From Streptomyces griseicoloratus (lineage in GTDB: Bacteria > Actinomycetota > Actinomycetes > Streptomycetales > Streptomycetaceae): 64,000 nucleotides of DNA. Positions 43,312-52,374 of the stretch are shown here, piece after piece; position 1 is the stretch's first letter, and each line of letters begins with the position of its first letter. Made by a program: the position numbers and the translations under genes. Under the pieces are notes generated by a model. The model had not been told where the DNA came from, searched no databases, and saw only the letters and a list, made by a program, of their open reading frames with translations. The DNA lies in assembly GCF_014534645.1 (NCBI RefSeq), contig NZ_JACVQF010000127.1, positions 1 through 64,000 of the forward strand, written 5' to 3'.

Positions 43312-44160
43312 ATGAGCGACAACGAGCTCGGCCTCTTCCTGCGACTGCGCCGGGAAGCCGTCACACCGGCCGAGGTGGGACTGCCCGCCGGGCCGCGCCG
43401 CCGTACGCCGGGGCTGCGCCGCGCGGAGCTGGCGACGCTCGCGGGGGTGAGTGTCGAGTACGTCACCAGGCTGGAGCAGGGGCGGGACCGCAGGCCCTCG
43501 GTGCAGGTGCTGGCGGCCCTGGCGGACGCGTTGCTGCTCACCCCCGGTGAGCGGGTCCATCTGCACCGGCTCGCCAAGGGTGCCGACCCCGGCTTCAGCT
43601 GCCGGGGCGGGGCGGGTCCGAACAGGGCGGTCAGACCCACGGTGCGGGCGCTGCTGGAGCGGCTGGAACCGGCGCCCGCCGTGCTGATGAACCGGCTGAG
43701 CGAGATCCTGGCCTGCACGGACGGGTACCGGCGGCTGACCGAACCGCTCGGCCTGCTGGACGGTGTCCGGCCCAGCCTCGCGCGCTTCGTCTTCACCGAC
43801 CCGCGGGCGCGCACGGTCTACCCGGACTGGGACACGGTCGCCGACGAGCAGGTCGCGGCCCTCAAGCAGGGGCCGGGGCAGACCGACGTCGCTGTCGGCG
43901 CACTGATGGACGAGTTGACGGTGTCCTGCGGGGAACCGTTCGCCGGCCGGCTGCGGGCGGTGCCGGGGCTGCCGCGGGCGAACGGGGTGGTGCGCATGGT
44001 CCACCCGCAGGTCGGGGAGGTGCGGCTGGCGTACGAAACGCTCGGCCTACCCGCCGACGACGACCAGCAGCTCGTCGTCCACCTGCCGGCCGACGACGCG
44101 AGCGCCGCCGCACTCGACCGCCTCACCGGCCGCCGCCCCGGCGCCCTGCGGGCGGTCTGA
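43312..44160 (+). CDS. XRE-family regulator with MmyB-like ligand-binding domain
   Basis: A 282-residue regulator common in Streptomyces. N-terminal helix-turn-helix (RRAELATLAGVSVEYVTRLE, about residues 36-55) is joined to the MmyB-like PAS domain (about 100-265; PAVLMNRLSEILACTDG). A TACGTT -10 box ends 6 nt before the ATG, and GAGGG directly abuts it, so the mRNA is probably leaderless. It likely controls the divergent FMN reductase gene, as is usual for this gene pair. Confidence 0.9.
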   Translation: MSDNELGLFLRLRREAVTPAEVGLPAGPRRRTPGLRRAELATLAGVSVEYVTRLEQGRDRRPSVQVLAALADALLLTPGERVHLHRLAKGADPGFSCRGGAGPNRAVRPTVRALLERLEPAPAVLMNRLSEILACTDGYRRLTEPLGLLDGVRPSLARFVFTDPRARTVYPDWDTVADEQVAALKQGPGQTDVAVGALMDELTVSCGEPFAGRLRAVPGLPRANGVVRMVHPQVGEVRLAYETLGLPADDDQQLVVHLPADDASAAALDRLTGRRPGALRAV

Positions 44161-44162
44161 GC

Positions 44163-44384
44163 GGTACCGTCGACACCTGCGTCAACGAGCCGTTTCCCGC
44201 GCCCGTCGACCGGTCCGGAAGACAAGGGTGCCGGGACACCGCCGCCGGGCTCAGCCCGGACAGCCGGGCGATCCCGCTGCGGGCCACCGGACCGTGTCGA
44301 GTACGGCCCGCAGCACGGATGCGGCGTTGGCCTCCCGGCGGCCGTCGCCGGAGGGCGGGCGACGGCGGGAACGGTGGTCGACAT
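44163..44384 (-). pseudogene. frameshifted relic of a ROK-family regulator N-terminus
   Basis: A start with a good ribosome site (GGAAGG, ATG 44384) opens MSTTVPAVARPP. The frame must then shift to read REANAASVLRAVLDT, shift again to read GPVARSGIARLSGLSPAAVSRH, and shift once more for KRLVDAGV. Put together these give the N-terminal winged helix of ROK/NagC regulators, but no single frame carries it. The sugar-binding ROK domain is absent. A gene remnant, not a functional gene. Confidence 0.7.
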
Positions 44385-44559
44385 GGCGGATCCTTCCGTG
44401 CACCTGGGGGCGGGCTGCTCCAACATGCCGTGCACCGGAGCGGTCCGGCGAGTGCCAGTGACCAGGACCACGACCGGGACGCTGGGGGGTATTGCAGGGT
44501 CGTGAAGCGGTCCCGGGAGACCTTGACCGGCACTCCGGCGGGTCCCCAGACTCTTGGAC

Positions 44560-44640
44560 ATGACCGCGCCGCACCTTTGTGATCCGCAGGTCCACGCCGG
44601 CCCGGCGCGCCCCGCCCCGGCCGCGTGTCCGTGTCTCTGA
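44560..44640 (+). CDS. possible Cys-containing leader peptide before tauD-like gene
   Basis: A 26-codon open frame, MTAPHLCDPQVHAGP followed by Ala/Pro and ending CPCL. Three Cys codons, two of them next to the stop, are unusual in this GC-rich DNA. Many actinobacterial sulfur genes are preceded by short Cys-rich leader peptides that attenuate expression according to Cys supply. There is no clear ribosome site, so the assignment is tentative. Confidence 0.3.
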   Translation: MTAPHLCDPQVHAGPARPAPAACPCL

Positions 44641-44761
44641 CGGCACCACACCCTCTCTCTCACCGCAGCCACCCAATCGGCCTTCAGCTGCGCTGATTTC
44701 CTCCCGCTCGGAAAGCAACTGAAGCAACTCAGGCAACCCAACCTGTGAAGGGATGCTCGTC

Positions 44762-45721
44762 ATGACCTCCACCGCGCCCGCCCCGACCGCCACCCTCACC
44801 GTCGAGAAGATCGGCGGCCGCCTCGGCGCCGTGATCTCCGGAGTCCGCCTCGGCGGTGACCTGGACGCGGCCACCGTCGCCGCGATCCGCGCCGCCGTCC
44901 TCGAGCACAAGGTCGTCTTCTTCCGCGACCAGCACCACCTGGACGCGGAGGGCCACGAGGCGTTCGGCCGGCTGCTCGGCGAACTCGTCGCGCACCCCAC
45001 CGTGCCGTCCATCGACGGCCGCTACGCCCTCGGCATCGACAACGACCACGGCGGCCGCGCCAACCAGTGGCACACCGACGTGACCTTCGTGCCCGCCTAC
45101 CCGGCCTTCTCCATCCTGCGTGCCGAGGTCATCCCGCCCTACGGCGGCAACACCCTGTGGTCCAACACGGCCGCCGCCTACGCCGAACTCCCGGAGCCCC
45201 TGCGGGTGTTGGCCGACAGCCTGCGCGGCGTGCACACCAACGACTACGACTACGCGGCCGCCCGCCCCGATGCCCCGTCCGCAGCGCTGGAGCAGCACCG
45301 CAAGGTGTTCGCGTCGATCACGTTCCGGACCGAGCACCCCGTCGTCCGCGTGCACCCGGAGACCGGCGAACGCACCCTGATCCTCGGCAACTTCCTGCAG
45401 AAGCTCACCGGATTCAACGGCCCGGACTCCCGCGCCCTCATCGGCGTCCTGCAGTCGCACGTCGAGCGCCCGGAGAACACGGTCCGCTGGCAATGGCGGG
45501 CCGGCGACGTCGCGATCTGGGACAACCGCGCCACCCAGCACTACGGCGTGGACGACTCCGACGACCACGAGCGCACCCTGCGCCGCGTCACCATCGACGG
45601 AGACGTCCCGGTCGGCGTCGACGGCCGCCGCTCGGTGCTGCTGGCGCCGGAGTCGGTGCCCGAGCCCGCGTACGGGATCGCCTCCGGTGCCTCCACCGAC
45701 GGAGCGCTCGCGGAGGCCTGA
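44762..45721 (+). CDS. TauD/TfdA-family 2-oxoglutarate dioxygenase
   Basis: A 319-residue Fe(II)/2-oxoglutarate oxygenase that probably releases sulfite or sulfate from a sulfonate or sulfate ester. The facial triad starts with WHTD (His, Asp, about residues 103-106) and ends with the late His in ATQHYGVDD. The Arg for 2-oxoglutarate is in [12 protein letters not shown] 44762 is preferred to 44753 because GAAGGG is 9 nt upstream of it. It is a single gene without a local transporter, though a NitT/TauT importer lies 9 kb upstream. Substrate unknown. Confidence 0.88.
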   Translation: MTSTAPAPTATLTVEKIGGRLGAVISGVRLGGDLDAATVAAIRAAVLEHKVVFFRDQHHLDAEGHEAFGRLLGELVAHPTVPSIDGRYALGIDNDHGGRANQWHTDVTFVPAYPAFSILRAEVIPPYGGNTLWSNTAAAYAELPEPLRVLADSLRGVHTNDYDYAAARPDAPSAALEQHRKVFASITFRTEHPVVRVHPETGERTLILGNFLQKLTGFNGPDSRALIGVLQSHVERPENTVRWQWRAGDVAIWDNRATQHYGVDDSDDHERTLRRVTIDGDVPVGVDGRRSVLLAPESVPEPAYGIASGASTDGALAEA

Positions 45722-45876
45722 CAACGGAGTCCGACCGGATCGCCCGTGGGGGCGGTGCTCACGCCGCTGCTCCCGGCGGCCGGGGTCGCCGAGGGCGGTG
45801 GAGAATCAGAACTGCTGCCCAGCGCCTTGGTTTGATTCTGGCACCAGCACATCGGTGCCGTCACAGTTCCCGGGGC

Positions 45877-46264
45877 CGCACAGGCCCTGACGTCCGCGTC
45901 CGGGTCCGTCGTCGCCGTGGCCAGGGCCGCTCGGGCGTCCCCGGTGGCACGGTGCCGGGTCAGTGCCGCCCCGGCGGCCTTGCGGACGTCGGCGTTCGGG
46001 CCGGCGAGGGCCTTGGCGAGGGCGGGTACGGCGAGGCCGGGGTCGCGAGGGACAGGGCGGTGGTGGCGCCGGCCGGCATCTGCCAGGCCGGGTCGGGCAG
46101 GGCTGCCTCGTGCGCGGGCGGCCAGGGGAGCCGGGCAGCCGGTCGTGCCCAGTGCTTTCGGGTCTGCCACGACGTGCGCATCACGGTCCCGGCATCGTGC
46201 AGCCGGTTGATGACCGTGCCGTAGGACAGCCCGCCGGCGGCGCGGACTGTCGGTGGGTGCCCCT
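45877..46264 (-). pseudogene. helix-turn-helix and HEAT-repeat gene relics
   Basis: Read on the minus strand after a TAG near 46264, one frame gives TVRAAGGLSYGTVINRLHDAG, a helix-turn-helix fragment. Downstream, in another frame, 46044 to 45877 encodes about 55 residues of HEAT-like repeats (LAVPALAKALAG, ADVRKAAGAALT, DPDADVRACA). Neither has a start or continues. They are the debris of one or two genes in the 633-bp gap between the TauD and DUF4132 genes. Confidence 0.55.
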
Positions 46265-46354
46265 AGTCTTTCGCCCATCGGTACAGCGGGGCGTGCAGAT
46301 CCGGCCGCCGGACGCGCGGTGCCGGTCTCCGGACGTGGAAGAGGCGAAGGACGC

Positions 46355-47224
46355 ATGGGTTGGCTGTCAGCGGGCGACACTTACGAAGTAGCTCTGGTGG
46401 AAGGCCGGGTGGTGGCCCGGCAGGCGTCGGGGGCCTCCGGGGCCGGGCAGGTGACAACGCTGCCGGCGGAGATACGGGACCGCCCCGAAGTGCACGAGCT
46501 TCAGCGGTTCGCCGAGTGGCTTCAGTGGCACGCGGCCGAGTGCGCCGCGCAGGTCGGCAACTGGATGGTGTCCTCGCTGCCGGTGCCGGCCGGTCTGCTG
46601 GCCAGGGTCTGGCCCGACGAGGCGTGGCGGTCGGCGCTGCGGGACATCGTTGTCGTCGGTGACGGCCCCGACGAGGTCGGATTCCTGCGGGACGCGGACG
46701 ACTCGGGCGGGCTGCGGGTGGTGAACCTGGACGGCGAGACCGTCCGCCTGACCCCCCGCACGGTGACCATGCCCCACCCGGTCCTCCTGCCGGACCTGGA
46801 GGAACTCCGCACGTTCGTCGCCGAGTTGGGCGTGGTCCAGGGCGTCGAGCAGCTCCACCGCGCCACCTGGCACAAGCCCGCCGACGTCGACGGCGACGCC
46901 CGTGCGGTCACCGAGTTCGCGGGTGCCGAGTACCGGTCGTGGTTCCACCTCTCCAACCGCGCCACGTCGCTCGGCTACAAGGTCTCCGGCACCTACGCCA
47001 CCGACCGGATCCGGGACGCCGGGCGGATCTTCACCGCCTCGGTCGGTATCGGCGACCCCTACACCGAGGACAAGGCCTGGACCGGCAGGCTGGCCTGGAG
47101 CGACCAGGACGGGCACCGGATCCTCCCGCTGGCCGAGGTCGGCCCGGTGGCCTGGTCCGAGGGCATGCGCATGGCCGCGGCGCTCCACGCCGGCCGCACC
47201 GTGACCGCGGACGGCGACGAGTGA
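46355..47224 (+). CDS. DUF4132 domain protein
   Basis: A 289-residue protein matching the DUF4132 domain known from the C-terminus of E. coli MolR/YehI (TMPHPVLLPDLEELRTFVAELGVV region, then the stretch AGRIFTASVGIGDPYTED). No signal or membrane segment. GAAGG precedes the ATG. Stop codon and a possible GTG of the next large gene overlap. It is the first gene of a four-gene operon with VWA and SWIM proteins. The function of DUF4132 is unknown; in E. coli it lies in a locus linked to a MoxR/VWA system. Confidence 0.78.
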   Translation: MGWLSAGDTYEVALVEGRVVARQASGASGAGQVTTLPAEIRDRPEVHELQRFAEWLQWHAAECAAQVGNWMVSSLPVPAGLLARVWPDEAWRSALRDIVVVGDGPDEVGFLRDADDSGGLRVVNLDGETVRLTPRTVTMPHPVLLPDLEELRTFVAELGVVQGVEQLHRATWHKPADVDGDARAVTEFAGAEYRSWFHLSNRATSLGYKVSGTYATDRIRDAGRIFTASVGIGDPYTEDKAWTGRLAWSDQDGHRILPLAEVGPVAWSEGMRMAAALHAGRTVTADGDE

Positions 47225-47259
47225 ACGACACGGCGGACACCCAGGAAAGGCACGCAGGA

Positions 47260-50200
47260 ATGAACGACGCGACGGCACAGGACGGGGCGACGGCGATGGC
47301 GGCGGCAGGGACCGGGCCGGGCGCGGACGCGGAGGAGCTGCTGCGCGCCGGTGCCGTGCTGCCGCCCGGCACCACGGGGGCGGGCGACCGGGCGGTGCCC
47401 ATGGTCACGCAGGCCTACCGGCATCCCGGGCTCGACGGCCGGGTCGTCGTGCGCCTGACCCCCGTGGAAGCCGCGGGACAGGACGAGGACCCGCGCACCG
47501 GCTTCCTCGGCCTCGAACCCGTGGGCGAGCCGGTGGAGGTCGGTCTCGGGCAGCCCCGGGCACTGGGCTTCCCTGAATGGGTGCTCGTCCGCCACCCCGC
47601 GGACGCCCACCTGGCCATGTCCCTGGTCGAGGAGATGGACAAGGTCGCGCGGACGGTGAGATCCAGACCGAAGAAGGCCCGCGCCACCTACGAGACGATC
47701 GGCGAACGGCTCGCCGGATCCGTGCCGCACTTCCTGCCGGCCTTCTACGAGCAGGCGGGCCGGGTGTTCCTGGCCGCCGACGAGAAGGCGTACGCGTCCC
47801 AGATGTTCGTCAACGCGCGCAAGGCCGAGACGGCGCACGCGCTGCCGTTCGACGAGGCCCGCATGGACGCGGTCTTCCTGGAGTTCGCCCTGGCCGACGC
47901 CATGCCGACGAAGGTGCTCGCCGGCTACGCCAAGGGACTGTCGTCCCGGGTCCCGGCGGCGACGGCGTTCCGGCATCTGCGCGGGCTCTTCGTCCGGCTC
48001 GCGGCCAACGGGCAGCCTCCGTCGAGTCCGGGCGCCGCCGAACTGCGCAAACTGGCCAGGGCGGTCGCGGGCAAGAACGCGCTCGCGGAGGAGATCGCCT
48101 ATCTGCGCGAGATGCTGGCGCTGCCCGGCACGGCCAGGGCACCCCTCGGCTGGTGGAAGGCCCACCGGCCCGCCCTGCTGGAGCTGACCCGGCGGGAGCC
48201 CGCCGTCCGCGGCACGCTGCTGGGGATCATGCCCGCGGAGTGGGAGCAGGAGGAACTGCCCCAGTGGCTGGACCTGCTGGAGAAGACCGGCGCCACCGCC
48301 GGGCTGTGCAACGCCGCGCTGCCCGCCGAGGAGCGGTCCCCCGACGGCACGGCGGGATGGGCGCGCAGGTTCTTCGCGCTGTGCCGGACCGCCGACGGGA
48401 GCCTTGCCCCGGCCGGGCTGTACCCGCTCGTCGACCGCATGGCCGGCGTCCTGCGCACCGAACTGGAGACCACCGGCGGTACGTTGCCGCCCCCGGTCAG
48501 CGATGTGGACCTCCTCGACCAGCTCCTGGCCCTGGGCGTACCGGTGGCGGAACCCGGGGAGCGGGCGCGACTCGGCCTGACGGCGTGGGCCGCCCGCGAG
48601 GACCGCCGCGACCTCCTCGCCCTGGCGGCCGACGCCCGCTTCCGCCCGGCGTTCCGGCGCGCCTGCCCCACGGACGACAGGGCGAACGACAAGCAGACCG
48701 TCCTCACCCTCGCCGAGTCCCCCGGCGGGCGTCCGATGCTCGCCGAATGGGTGGCCGAGGTCAGCCGTGCGTATCTCACCGCCGAACTCCCGGCGTTCTC
48801 CGGCTACTCCGGAGTCCTGCGGACGCTGGGCTGGCTGCCCGGCGAGGTGCTGGCCGTCGCCGAGGAGGCCGTACGCGAGGCGCTGGCCACCGGCCTCGCC
48901 CCGGCGCTCGCCCGGACCCTGCGCAGCGGGCTCCTCGACGAGCTGGGCTGGCCCGCGTGGGACGAGGCACTCGCGTCGGCCGCGTCGCGGGACGCGACGG
49001 CGGCGATCCGCGTCACCGACTCCTGGCCGTACCTCGTCGTCGTCGCCGGTACGGAGGTCCGCGTGATCGGCCCCGAGGGCACGGTGCTCACGCACGAGGC
49101 GTGCCTCCCGGCGGACCCGTCGGACCGACTCCGCCGCATCGACTGCCTGTACGTGGACGGTGAACTGTTCGTCTGGTGGTACTCGTACGCCGCGTCCGCC
49201 GGGCGGGGGCACTGGCACCACTGTGCGGACGCCCCGCCGATACCGGTCGAGGGCGCCGTCCACAGCTCCTACGTCACCAAGGTGGACGGGAGCGACGGTT
49301 CCGGCGGAGGCATGGCCCCCGTCTCCCTGCCGCTTCCCGGGGGCGGCCGGACCACCGGTCACGGTGTGCTGCGCCGCGGGGACACCGTGGTTCCGGGGAG
49401 ACGGCCGGTCATCAGCGACGGGACGTCGTACTGGGTGTGGGTCAAGGACTGGTCCGACGACAAGCGCAGCGCCTGGCACGCCTACGACCCGGCCGGCGAC
49501 ACGCTGGGCGAACCCGGGGTGCCCCGGTGGATCGAGGAGGGACTGCGCACCGCACCGGGAGGTGACCTGGAGGCTTCCTGGCTGCGGCCCGCCCCCTCGG
49601 TCGAACCGGGCCCGGTGTGCGCCCCGGTGGACGGACTCCTCGGCTGGCGCGTCGTGACGCTGCCCGACGGCTCGCGGCGCGGCGAGGACCTGGCCGGACG
49701 CTCCGTCGTCGTACCCGCCGAGACCGGTGCGAGCCCGCGGCACGCGCTGGAGATGCCCGGCACCGGCCGGCTCCTGGCCGTGGTCCGGCGGTACAGCGGG
49801 ATCCAACTGCTCGACACCGACGGCAGCGTGGTCGCACAAGTGTCCTCGGATCAGACCGCCGGCCCCTTCACCGCCGGTACCCCGCTGCTTCCCCCGTTGC
49901 GCTACTGGCACATGCTCCGGCCCCGCGACCCGGAGGGCTCCGCGGCGCTCCGCCGGACGGGCGAGGACACCGCGGCGGCTCTGCTGGCAGGGGCGCTGTC
50001 CGAGACCGAGGACGGGGACCTGGTGCCCGGACTGGTCCGCACACTGCTGCCGCAGGTCGGCCACGAGGCACTGCGCGCGGGCATCACCGGGGTGGCACGG
50101 TACGCCGCCGAGCATCAGCGCACCCTGGACGCGGCCCTCGAACGGCTCGACGCGGCACTCACGGGCGATGTCCCCGAGGAGCCACGGCCCAAGCCGGGCG

Positions 50201-52287
50201 ACGGTCTGCTCGCCTCCGCGGTGGGCGGCGCCGGCCTGACCGAACGCGACCGCCGCTGGTACTACGACTTCCACCACCACCTCTTCGAGCTGCCGCACCT
50301 GCTCGCCCGGTCGATGAAGGGCCTGACCGAGCCGGCGCCCGCGGGCAGCGTGCACCACACCCTGGCGAAGCAGTCGTCGTTGGAGCACCTGAACGTGCTG
50401 GCCCTGCCCGTACTGCCGGCCCTGCTGGCGCTGCGGGCCGCTTCCGAGGCCACGGTGGAGGAGCACCGGGAGGCGCTGGACGCCTTCCTCGCAGAACTGG
50501 ACGCGCAGCGGCTCACGGAGCTGGAGCCCGGCCACTGGCGCCGTGTCCGGCTGCGTCTGGACCACGGCCTGTTCAAGGGGCCCGACGCCGTGGGGGGTTA
50601 CCCGAAACCGGCCCTGCTCGACCTGGGCGGCGGCGCGTTCCTCCTCTTCCCCGACACGTGGTACCAGTTCGCCCGCGAGTACGACCCGTCCGACACCTCG
50701 GGCAGGCACTACGGAGCCGTCCACCACGATCCCTCCGGCCGGTTCGAGGCACCCGCTCCCTACGACCTCGTCTCCGCCGAGCCGTTCGTGCCGGAGACGA
50801 CGCGTGCCCCCGGCTGGGTCGCGGCCTTCCGGGCCGAGCTCGCCGAGCGGGGTCCGGCACCCTGGCGCCCGGAGGCCGCCGAGGAGTTCGCCCGGCTGAC
50901 CGGCGTCACCCCGTCCGTGGCCCGGCTGGTCCTCGCCGGAGTGCCCACGATCGACGACAAGCGGGAGGCCGTGCCCTCCGCGACGCTGAAGACCATCGGG
51001 GTGAAGTCCGCCGACGCCCGCGTGGCCAAGGACGAACTGAGGTCGCTCGACACCGGCGCCCTGCGGGCCGTCGTGGCGGCGCTGCTGCCCGCCGAGCCGT
51101 CCCGGTTGTGGACGCACGGCCCCGACGCCGCCGCGGCGGCCGAGGTCTGGAACGAGCGGCTGGGCCGGCGCATCCCCGTCCCCGAGGAGGTGCTGAACGA
51201 CGCGGTCCGCACCGTGGACTCCAAGGGATGGGCACCGGCCGAGGCACTGCGCGGATTCCTCGACGTGTCCGCCGAACCCCGGCTGAGCCGGGACCGGACC
51301 TGGACGGCCGGCCGGTATTACCTCCAGTCCGCCGGCGACACGCCCGGCTTCGACACCTCCGTGCTGAAGGGTTCGGTGGCCCTGGCCGCATGGCTGGCCC
51401 ACCGCCTCCCGTCGGGCGATCCGATCCGCGCCGTCCTGCCCGGGGTGCTGACCGCGATACGCGACCGGCTCGCCGGCCCCGGTCTGCTGATCGATCTCCA
51501 CCGGCGGGTGGACCCGGAGGAGTTCCGCCGGGCCGCCGGAGACCCCTCCGAGACCGGCGACGGCTTCGAACGCTACGGCGCGGTCGTGCTGGGCACCGAG
51601 GGCCCCAACCCGTACGCCGCCGTCCGGACGGCGCTGCTGGACCCGGCCGGCAGCGATCCCCACCTGGCCGCACTGGCCGTGGGTGAACGGCCGAACGCCG
51701 TGGAGACCGCCCTGCGCCTGGTGCACGACGAGCGGTTCGCCGAACTGCTCGCCGACCCCGGCGACCCGGCGGCGGGCGCACGCGACGAGGACGGCCTGTG
51801 GTGGCCGCAGGACCCGTCCCGGTCCGTGCCCGACCTCGTCGGTGACGCGGCCAAGCGGTACGGCATCGGCGAGGACGCCGCCGTCGTCTACCTGATGCTG
51901 CTCGCCATGCCGGACCCCACCGACCGCAACACCGCCCGCTGGACCGGCTGGGCGAAGCAGCGCGGCGGAACGGCCCGGCTGCGTGCCGCCCGCGCCGAAC
52001 TCGCCGCCACCGGCCTCGTGGTCGAGGGCAAGCGCTCCAAGGCCGGACGCTCGCTGTTCCTGCCCGGCGGCTGGACCCAGCTCGCGAATCCGCACCTTCC
52101 GCTGGAGCGGTGGAAGCTGCCGATGTACGACCTGCTCGACGGCGAGGAGGCCGTCCTGGGCGTCGTCGTGCCCACCGGACCCGTCGCCGGTCTCTACCGC
52201 GAGGCATGGCGGCGGATCGAGGACGGTGACGAGCCCCGACTGGAGGAAATGGAGGTGCCCCGGCCCCGGAAGGGCCGCCGCCGCTGA
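47260..52287 (+). CDS. very large protein of unknown function in the VWA/SWIM operon
   Basis: A 1675-residue cytosolic protein. N-terminal half (about 80-560) is helical with many ARR/ALA-rich helices (for example EEMDKVARTVRSRPKKARATYE). A beta-rich middle (about 570-830; LVVVAGTEVRVIGPEG, YLYVDGELFVWWYSY-like strands) follows, then another helical part with DRRWYYDFHHHLFELPHL (about 1005-1022), and a C-terminal part with a basic tail PRPRKGRRR. No Walker motif or known catalytic site seen. Annotation pipelines often call related proteins DNA-binding; I cannot support that. ATG 47260 has GGAAAGG upstream; GTG 47221 overlapping the previous stop is the alternative. It may act as the platform of the complex. 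Confidence 0.8.
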   Translation: MNDATAQDGATAMAAAGTGPGADAEELLRAGAVLPPGTTGAGDRAVPMVTQAYRHPGLDGRVVVRLTPVEAAGQDEDPRTGFLGLEPVGEPVEVGLGQPRALGFPEWVLVRHPADAHLAMSLVEEMDKVARTVRSRPKKARATYETIGERLAGSVPHFLPAFYEQAGRVFLAADEKAYASQMFVNARKAETAHALPFDEARMDAVFLEFALADAMPTKVLAGYAKGLSSRVPAATAFRHLRGLFVRLAANGQPPSSPGAAELRKLARAVAGKNALAEEIAYLREMLALPGTARAPLGWWKAHRPALLELTRREPAVRGTLLGIMPAEWEQEELPQWLDLLEKTGATAGLCNAALPAEERSPDGTAGWARRFFALCRTADGSLAPAGLYPLVDRMAGVLRTELETTGGTLPPPVSDVDLLDQLLALGVPVAEPGERARLGLTAWAAREDRRDLLALAADARFRPAFRRACPTDDRANDKQTVLTLAESPGGRPMLAEWVAEVSRAYLTAELPAFSGYSGVLRTLGWLPGEVLAVAEEAVREALATGLAPALARTLRSGLLDELGWPAWDEALASAASRDATAAIRVTDSWPYLVVVAGTEVRVIGPEGTVLTHEACLPADPSDRLRRIDCLYVDGELFVWWYSYAASAGRGHWHHCADAPPIPVEGAVHSSYVTKVDGSDGSGGGMAPVSLPLPGGGRTTGHGVLRRGDTVVPGRRPVISDGTSYWVWVKDWSDDKRSAWHAYDPAGDTLGEPGVPRWIEEGLRTAPGGDLEASWLRPAPSVEPGPVCAPVDGLLGWRVVTLPDGSRRGEDLAGRSVVVPAETGASPRHALEMPGTGRLLAVVRRYSGIQLLDTDGSVVAQVSSDQTAGPFTAGTPLLPPLRYWHMLRPRDPEGSAALRRTGEDTAAALLAGALSETEDGDLVPGLVRTLLPQVGHEALRAGITGVARYAAEHQRTLDAALERLDAALTGDVPEEPRPKPGDGLLASAVGGAGLTERDRRWYYDFHHHLFELPHLLARSMKGLTEPAPAGSVHHTLAKQSSLEHLNVLALPVLPALLALRAASEATVEEHREALDAFLAELDAQRLTELEPGHWRRVRLRLDHGLFKGPDAVGGYPKPALLDLGGGAFLLFPDTWYQFAREYDPSDTSGRHYGAVHHDPSGRFEAPAPYDLVSAEPFVPETTRAPGWVAAFRAELAERGPAPWRPEAAEEFARLTGVTPSVARLVLAGVPTIDDKREAVPSATLKTIGVKSADARVAKDELRSLDTGALRAVVAALLPAEPSRLWTHGPDAAAAAEVWNERLGRRIPVPEEVLNDAVRTVDSKGWAPAEALRGFLDVSAEPRLSRDRTWTAGRYYLQSAGDTPGFDTSVLKGSVALAAWLAHRLPSGDPIRAVLPGVLTAIRDRLAGPGLLIDLHRRVDPEEFRRAAGDPSETGDGFERYGAVVLGTEGPNPYAAVRTALLDPAGSDPHLAALAVGERPNAVETALRLVHDERFAELLADPGDPAAGARDEDGLWWPQDPSRSVPDLVGDAAKRYGIGEDAAVVYLMLLAMPDPTDRNTARWTGWAKQRGGTARLRAARAELAATGLVVEGKRSKAGRSLFLPGGWTQLANPHLPLERWKLPMYDLLDGEEAVLGVVVPTGPVAGLYREAWRRIEDGDEPRLEEMEVPRPRKGRRR

Positions 52288-52302
52288 ACCCTGACACGGA
52301 GA

Positions 52303-52337
52303 CGGGGCGGCCGCCGCGCCCGCACACGGCCGCCCCG
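52303..52337 (+). terminator. 10-bp stem hairpin before the DUF5682-VWA gene
   Basis: CGGGGCGGCC pairs with GGCCGCCCCG around a 15-nt loop in the 87-bp gap. It may end or attenuate the upstream transcript, or lower expression of the downstream genes. Confidence 0.5.
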
Positions 52338-52374
52338 CCTGACCGCTCGCCCGAGCCGACCGCACCTGGAACCC

